A DNA stretch of 64,000 nt from Tetraselmis striata. Its lineage: Eukaryota; Chlorophyta; Chlorodendrophyceae; Chlorodendrales; Chlorodendraceae. Of this stretch, positions 59,201-64,000 are shown piece by piece. The position numbers and the translations under genes were made by a program. The stretch spans positions 62,001 to 126,000 of the forward strand of contig VCJN01001183.1 of assembly GCA_006384855.1 (NCBI GenBank), written 5' to 3'. A model generated the notes under the pieces. That model saw nothing but the letters and a program-made list of their open reading frames with translations, searched no databases and was not told the origin of the DNA. Position 1 is the first letter of the stretch. Each line of letters opens with the position of its first letter.

Positions 59201-60596
59201 CTCCATCGCCGCCGTCAAAGCCGCCAACACGGTGCTCGTCAAGGTGGGCCGACCTGACCCACCCAGCTTCCGTGAATGCCAGGCGCCTGGTCGCTCCGTG
59301 TCGCTGTTTAGGGTTTCTCGGTCAAGTATCAGGGTATCCTAGTGTTTAGGTTTTGTCTCAGGAAATTTTTGACTACTTGACAGTTTTCACAGGGGTAAGA
59401 CCCTGCTGAGATTTTTAGTTTTCAGGTTTTACGGTTTGACTCGGATAACCCTGATTCCTGCGTATCAACCTGGCGCCCTGTCTGCTGTGCCCTAATGGTA
59501 TGTTGTTTAGGGTTTTACATCGTAGGCCGGAATATCGTAACCAGCCGCTGGCCTGTACCCTAAAACATAAAACCTGGAGCCTGGGGTGGTGAAGCGCCAG
59601 CTGACCCGGGCATCGCACGTGTGGCGCAGGAGGACGACCCCTCGCTCGGGCACGTCAACATCCGGGTGGGCTTCCACACGGGGCCGGTGGTGGCATCCGT
59701 CGTGGGCAAGCTCAACCCGCGCTACTGCCTGTTTGGCGACACGGTGAATACAGCCTCGCGCATGGAGAGCAACTCGCAAGCCAACATGATCCACTGCAGC
59801 GAGCGCTCCGCCGCACTGCTGTTGAAGAGCGCGGTGCGGACGTCCCCCCCCCCCCCCCCCCCCCCTCGCACTTTCTCTTCCCCTTTGACCCTTTGCCGGG
59901 TTTAAACCCTAACGTAACGAAATCCTCGCCGCTTACGGCCGCGGCGCGGTATTGACAACACTACTGTTGCGAATACGAGCCCGCTCCGCCGGCCAGAGGT
60001 CAAATGTGGAACATTCCTTACGCTGCAGCGGAACCATGTCGGATGTTAATATTGGTTAGTTTGCATCCCATGCATCAAAGCCAGAGTTGTGATAAGGGTC
60101 CTTACCCGGAGGGGTACTGCATACTTGAGAGCGCGCGGATGGCGCCCCGGGGCCACGGAGACCATTTTGCCCCGGCGTCGACGCGAGTAAACCCGCGGCT
60201 TTCTATGTGTTAATACTTAGGTGGACCGGTGTACGTCACTGTGGCCCCTTTTCATTATTGGAGAGGTATATCATCGAGAGCAGTGGCGCGCCAACAAAAG
60301 TCCCTTGATCATGAGATTCCCGCCTGGATCCCCACGGAGTACGGAGGCAGCGAGTGCAGTGGGGGCATTCCTATGGTACGACAGGACAACCCCGCCGGGC
60401 GTGCGGAAGGGCTGACTGCGCCGCGCCCCGTTGGTTGCAGGGCGGCGAGCTGGCGCTGCAGTGCCGCGGCGAGATCCCCATCAAGGGCAAGGGGAAGCTC
60501 GTGACGTACTGGGTGCTGCCGCCCGTGCAGCTCACCCGCAGGGGGACCGGCGTGTGGGATGACACGGGCAGCGCCACCGCACCTGCTGAGGACTGA
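49758..60596 (+). CDS. Receptor guanylate cyclase with PhnD-like ectodomain and pseudokinase
   Basis: Twenty-five in-phase exons encode about 1219 residues: 49758-49993, 50105-50261, 50978-51086, 51251-51363, 51507-51575, 51695-51856, 51988-52054, 52149-52291, 52382-52555, 52711-52892, 53048-53159, 53270-53395, 53502-53582, 53940-54125, 54330-54564, 54826-54881, 54987-55073, 55199-55436, 55619-55779, 55970-56044, 57090-57290, 58263-58466, 59118-59243, 59630-59833, 60441-60596. Order: signal peptide (1-34); phosphonate-type solute-binding domain (about 55-360; [41 protein letters not shown]); Cys-rich module (about 360-430); beta-rich region; one helix (about 601-620, [17 protein letters not shown]); kinase homology domain (640-985) with Lys666 but HTG839-841 replacing HRD and DCG for DFG; cyclase (991-1190) with metal Asp1020 and Asp1064, guanine-selective Glu1060 and Cys1133, Asn1140 and Arg1144. 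Expected to make cGMP when the ectodomain senses a small solute; the ligand is unknown. Confidence 0.9.
55918..55944 (+). repeat. (CT)n microsatellite
   Basis: A CT-dinucleotide run in the intron before exon 20 of the cyclase gene, directly upstream of the acceptor, so it also serves as polypyrimidine tract. Confidence 0.9.
56215..56380. repeat. (CA)n, (TA)n and (GT)/(GC)n microsatellite cluster
   Basis: CA repeat at about 56216-56265, TATATA at 56301-56335 and GT followed by GCGC at 56344-56378, all in the 1045-bp intron between cyclase exons 20 and 21. Confidence 0.9.
57551..57797 (+). mobile_element. tRNA-derived SINE, reference copy
   Basis: The best copy. The head CCGCTCGGTAGAGCGGTC resembles a tRNA A-box, CTCGTATGCGAGAGACC an anticodon arm and GGGTTCGATTAC a B-box; the parent tRNA is not resolved. 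The body has TTTCGGCAATATCGGCCC, GGGTTTACCCGGTTGATGC and GGGGTTCGAATGAGGCAATG. The tail is GGTCAAGTGCTGGGGCGGC to CGAACTTTACTTTTACTTTT. It lies in the cyclase intron between exons 21 and 22. Confidence 0.88.
59937..60060 (+). repeat. MITE R1 copy (partial) in last cyclase intron
   Basis: GCGGCGCGGTATTGACAACA, then GTTGCGAATACGAGCCCGC and CCGGCCAGAGGTCAAATGTG; the right half is not recognisable. Confidence 0.62.
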
Positions 60597-60929
60597 CACG
60601 GGCGGCTCGGCGGCTGCTCCCTCAAGCAGGGAGCCCCCCCCCGTGCACCATGGCACAGCACTGCCGCGGGTCGGTTCACAAGAGCGCCAACGGCGACATG
60701 CTCCTTCAAATTCTGAACCACCCGGCATCGACAGCCACGCCTGGCGCTGCCTTGGCGTCGGTCACGTGTACTTGCCTCCCTGGGAGGCTTTGCGCTGAAA
60801 TACGCGCATTGCATTGACGGACTGTGGGGTGAGGCACTCCATGTACACAAAACGTCCGTCTTGCCCGCGCAGTGTCCGTGCCCCATCAAAGCTGTTCTGC
60901 CGCTTGGCATGAGCACATGGCCTTCCCGG

Positions 60930-60934
60930 TGTAA
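60930..60934 (+). terminator. TGTAA poly(A) signal of the cyclase gene
   Basis: TGTAA 334 bp after the stop; position and motif only. Confidence 0.35.
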
Positions 60935-61216
60935 AGTCGCACACTCATCTGCACGGCGAAATGGCAATCAGCAAGGACAGGCGGGAATAAACCGCTGAGC
61001 GCTCAAGGGGTCGGGACTTGATGTTCAGTGCTAATAACAAAGGCTGCAAATATTAGCGCCGCAGGGCACTCTAATGCTTGCAAAAGGCTTCGCACGACTC
61101 GTCGCCTCGGAACAGCATTACTTGTGGCATTTGCAGGGGGCTGCAATGGCCATTCATAGTGCAGGAAATGACACCCCGTAATATGTAGGGTATGCATGTG
61201 CTGTGAGTAGGGTTTC

Positions 61217-61260
<44 letters not shown>

Positions 61261-61789
61261 TGAGTAACGGACACGGCGACGCGCACAGTTGAGATATTGA
61301 AATACTGGAAATCGCTACAGCGCTCCAGGTTTGCTTGCCGCTACTGCCGTGATTCCCCCAATCTCAGGTGTGCTGTTCTGTGAATTATTGCTTGCTTTCT
61401 CTCACAGCACACAGGCGGTTTCCACATTATGCATTATCTGCCCCATGCTGACTATCCTTTACATACAGTCGTTACACTAGCGTCCCGAGCAGACATATCC
61501 GATTATTACTTGTCAAGAAATACACGCCCGTGTTCACCTCGCCATCATGCGGACCTCATCCTCCGCCGTTTATTGCAATTGCAGTAGGATAGTGAATGTA
61601 GTGTAGTGTCGTGGCGCACAGCCAGTGAGCCGACCAATGATCTATATTGGGCTATATTGTATATATGAACTTATTGATGATGACATGTATCGCCTGCCTT
61701 TCGTTGACTGCGCTTCGTCGTTGGTTGGTCCTAGTGGTCATTATTGCCCCCGACCAGGCGCGACAAACGCAGAAAGTTGACAATATTTC
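60935..61789. other. Intergenic DNA with (CA)n repeat
   Basis: No gene recognised. A CA microsatellite covers about 61218-61257. Confidence 0.5.
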
Positions 61790-62800
61790 TGTTTGATATT
61801 ATTTTCGATGGCATGCTGTGAAAATAGGCATGTGGTAGTGATACCTACCACCGTTCTGCACGCGTATAGCAGCAGTAATACGACTTTATTGCAATGCGTT
61901 GTTATTGGATGTGTGTTTGTGGGAGTGGGCCAGCGGGTGGCGCGACGGTGTGCTGGGTGCACTCATCGCACACGGGCTACTCATACTCGGCACGTATCCC
62001 CCTTGAGTGATGCGCACGGCCGCCACGCCCGATCCCCCTTTTTTTCTTTTTACAGCAGCATTTCCTCAAGCATCGGTGCATTGATGCAGCAGAGCACGCC
62101 ATTCCAGTGCCACTCGCGGTGACGTGCGATGGGCATATGAAGCCCTGCACTACTATAGGGTTTGGTTTAGGGTTTTAGGATTTTAAGGGTTTTAAAGACT
62201 GTTTTGGTTTAGGGTTTTAGGGTATTAGGATTCAGGGTTTGGCTTTTGGGGGTTTGAAAATCCAAAAACCCTAAACCATCAAAAAAGCTTTGCCCTCTGC
62301 CGAGGGGGCTGCGAAAACCTCATCATGGGCGCGCGTGCGACTATAACAACAACATTTTCCGCCCGTGATTTTGCTCGTTAGGTAGCGGAATCCGTACACA
62401 GGGCTTGTCCCCATACCCTGACTAACCTAGTTCAATGCCCTACACGCATGATGGATACTTATCATGCCAAAGGTGGTGTGGTGTGGGCACGGGGGCAGTT
62501 GTGTCCCATGACTAACTGTGCGCATGGATGGCGCAAGGTTTGTGGTTTTGAAGCGCTAGCAGCGCAACTTGCTCTGCTTCTGTCTGGGTAAAAATGCTGA
62601 TGGGAACGGCTACCACGTGGCACCATCGGGTCTAGCGCGCCATTAGAGTATTTCTTCCAAGCCTACCCTTAGTACGATGTATGCACGCGTGCACGGCCTC
62701 AATGCAGCCTCGAATGTACATGTCGACTGAATCCCCGGAACCCGGCGGATTTATGTGGAGAGGTGTACTATAATAAATGGCAAATTAACAGAATATATTA
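61790..62800 (+). repeat. ~850 bp dispersed repeat R5, copy 2, with inserted telomere-like DNA
   Basis: Matches 5860-6730 (CCCCCTTGAGTGATGCGCAC, TTCAATGCCCTACACGC, GGTTTTGAAGCGCTAGC). Between the matching halves lies a 120-bp stretch of degenerate TTTAGGG units (62155-62280) that copy 1 lacks. Confidence 0.65.
62155..62280 (+). repeat. Interstitial telomere-like TTTAGGG repeat
   Basis: GGTTTAGGGTTTTAGGATTTT-type units repeated imperfectly, ending AAAACCCTAAACC in opposite orientation. Similar short stretches occur in several introns. 62801-63662 shows no gene apart from 3' flank of the M20 gene. Confidence 0.75.
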
Positions 62801-63662
62801 ACTAGTACATATACTTATCCTACTGGCGACAGGCTTTTTAGATCACACAATAGCGTGCGTCCTTTGTTAACAACGAAATACGATAAGATGACGATAAGAT
62901 ATTACAGCTAAGACGATAAGATGTGACATAACATATCATCTGCATTCTGCTGATTGTGACATTTCCGCCCAGCTACCATGACAGCCAATCAGCTGGGGTC
63001 TTCACATGTCACACACAGCAAACTGCTATACACCCAGCGCGCTGAATAATATATACTTTAGCCCCCATATGATCCTGTATGTACAGACGATGAGCGTTGG
63101 GGGGTGATTCGGGATTGTTCATCCATGCATATATGTCATCGGCAACATTGCAGAAGGACGCCCGCACCCATTTTACCAAACATCGGCGGTCTGCCTTAAC
63201 TTGAAAGCGGCCGCATGTTTCAATGAAGCAAATGTCATATAACAATGGCAATGCTACATGCGGCATCAAAGGTTGGACAGCATTGCATCGCACCTAGCAG
63301 ACGATGCTCATCCTTTGTCCTCACGAGTAGTTTCCCCGCAGTGGCTGAAGGCGCATGATTGGTGCGTGGCTTTGTCAATTAAAAACCAGTGACCAAATCG
63401 AGACTACACTCAGAAAACAAGCACGCAAAGACTGCTGTACGCTGCTGGCGAAACAGCGCAGGATTCGGCCGATCAACATGCAAAGCTCCGTGGCTCCGTG
63501 CTGGTTGCTTGAAACGTTTTCGAATGGTGGAAGCTGTGCTGGTCTGCCCGGTGGACTTGTGCACACATCGCCGGTCAGCAACCGGAGTGGTTGCAATCGC
63601 GTTCGGACAGTCTCAGCGGCGGCGGAGACGCCGGCACCGGAGGCATCGCCCAGTCAGAGGCT

Positions 63663-63982
63663 CTAGAGTCCGGTTGCACAAGCACGGTCCGGCGAGGAGT
63701 CCGCCTGCGCTCCGCCAGCCAAGTACTCGAGCGCCACCGCGGTGTGCAGCGCGGCGCCGGTGGGCAACTGCGAGCGCGGACGGGGCAAAAGGCGTCAGAA
63801 TCGCTGGGGACCCGGCGGGGCCCAGCCGGGAATGGCACCCTCGGGCATGGGAGCGTCGCCGCCTTGTTAGAGCCGCCCCACCTGTGACTCGTCGAGGCGG
63901 AATGCGGGACGGTGCAGGCCCACGTCGGTGCCGAGCGTGCTGTTGCCGGTGCCCAGGAAGGCGAAGCAGCCCGGCACCGCAC
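63663..63982 (-). CDS. M20 family amidohydrolase (ILR1-like), C-terminal exons only
   Basis: Two minus-strand exons: 63982-63882 and 63767-63663 (stop TAG), separated by a GT-AG intron of 114 bp. They read AVPGCFAFLGTGNSTLGTDV, GLHRPAFRLDE, then LPTGAALHTAVALEYLAGG. This is the conserved end of M20 metallo-amidohydrolases of the IAA-amino-acid hydrolase group, including the His of the LHxPxFRLDE motif (usually a metal or substrate ligand). The rest of the gene lies beyond 64000; entry phase requires one more base upstream. Substrate cannot be told from this end. Confidence 0.88.
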
Positions 63983-64000
63983 CTGCAGTGTCGACCAGCA

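Noticed and set aside
61003-61257. ORF starting with a Cys/Val repeat
   Set aside because: Translation of the (CA)n microsatellite.
63355-63666. Plus-strand ORF of 103 residues at the end of the window
   Set aside because: Mostly 3' of, and slightly antisense to, the M20 terminal exon; no family similarity and ordinary low-complexity composition.
1-64000. CRISPR arrays, operons or ribosome binding sites
   Set aside because: The window is eukaryotic with spliced genes; no regularly spaced short repeats of CRISPR type were seen.

Overview
This window is nuclear DNA of a green alga (Chlorophyta). The evidence is: GC-rich coding exons split by many GT-AG introns; green-lineage protein types (DEG9-like protease, NPG1-type calmodulin-binding TPR protein, ILR1-like M20 hydrolase, a receptor guanylate cyclase with a bacterial-type ectodomain); TGTAA-type poly(A) signals 60-340 bp after several stops; plant-type CCCTAAA interspersions; and a DIRS/PAT-like retrotransposon resembling algal relatives such as Volvox Kangaroo. 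I do not name a genus. All exon models come from reading frames, splice dinucleotides, phase continuity and family resemblance; nothing was aligned by software.

Layout. 266-2060 (+): the last five exons of a DEG-type serine protease (start off the window). 2.1-7.2 kb: intergenic, with one copy of an ~850 bp dispersed repeat. 7252-16441 (+): an NPG1/TTC7-like TPR protein whose first exons I could not find. 16.4-21 kb: repeats, an inverted-repeat-bounded segment, a long hairpin and a decayed ORF. 21520-24558 (-): a GT29 sialyltransferase-like Golgi enzyme. 26609-29027 (+): ubiquilin/DSK2, complete. 29999-32013 (-): proteasome lid subunit RPN12, complete and tail-to-tail with ubiquilin. 32.4-49.4 kb: an accessory block with decayed ORFs, a hAT transposon with perfect 8-bp target duplications, minisatellite DNA, SINE copies and a 5.8-kb DIRS/PAT-like retroelement on the minus strand. 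49758-60596 (+): a 25-exon receptor guanylate cyclase of about 1219 residues, reconstructed without a phase break. 60.6-63.6 kb: repeats. 63663-63982 (-): the last two exons of an M20 amidohydrolase.

How the genes relate. Ubiquilin carries ubiquitinated clients to the 26S proteasome, of which RPN12 is a subunit, so these neighbours share a pathway, though adjacency alone proves no co-regulation. The guanylate cyclase is a one-protein signalling chain: secreted phosphonate-type (PhnD-like) solute-binding domain, Cys-rich module, one membrane helix, catalytically dead kinase homology domain, cyclase with guanine-selective residues.

Most notable non-gene signals: introns carry poly-C runs of 10-49 nt, mostly on the sense strand and often starting right after the 5' splice site; three short mobile families (a tRNA-derived SINE, a ~190 bp MITE with GGTGCCGACGC ends, and the ~850 bp repeat) pepper introns and intergenic DNA.
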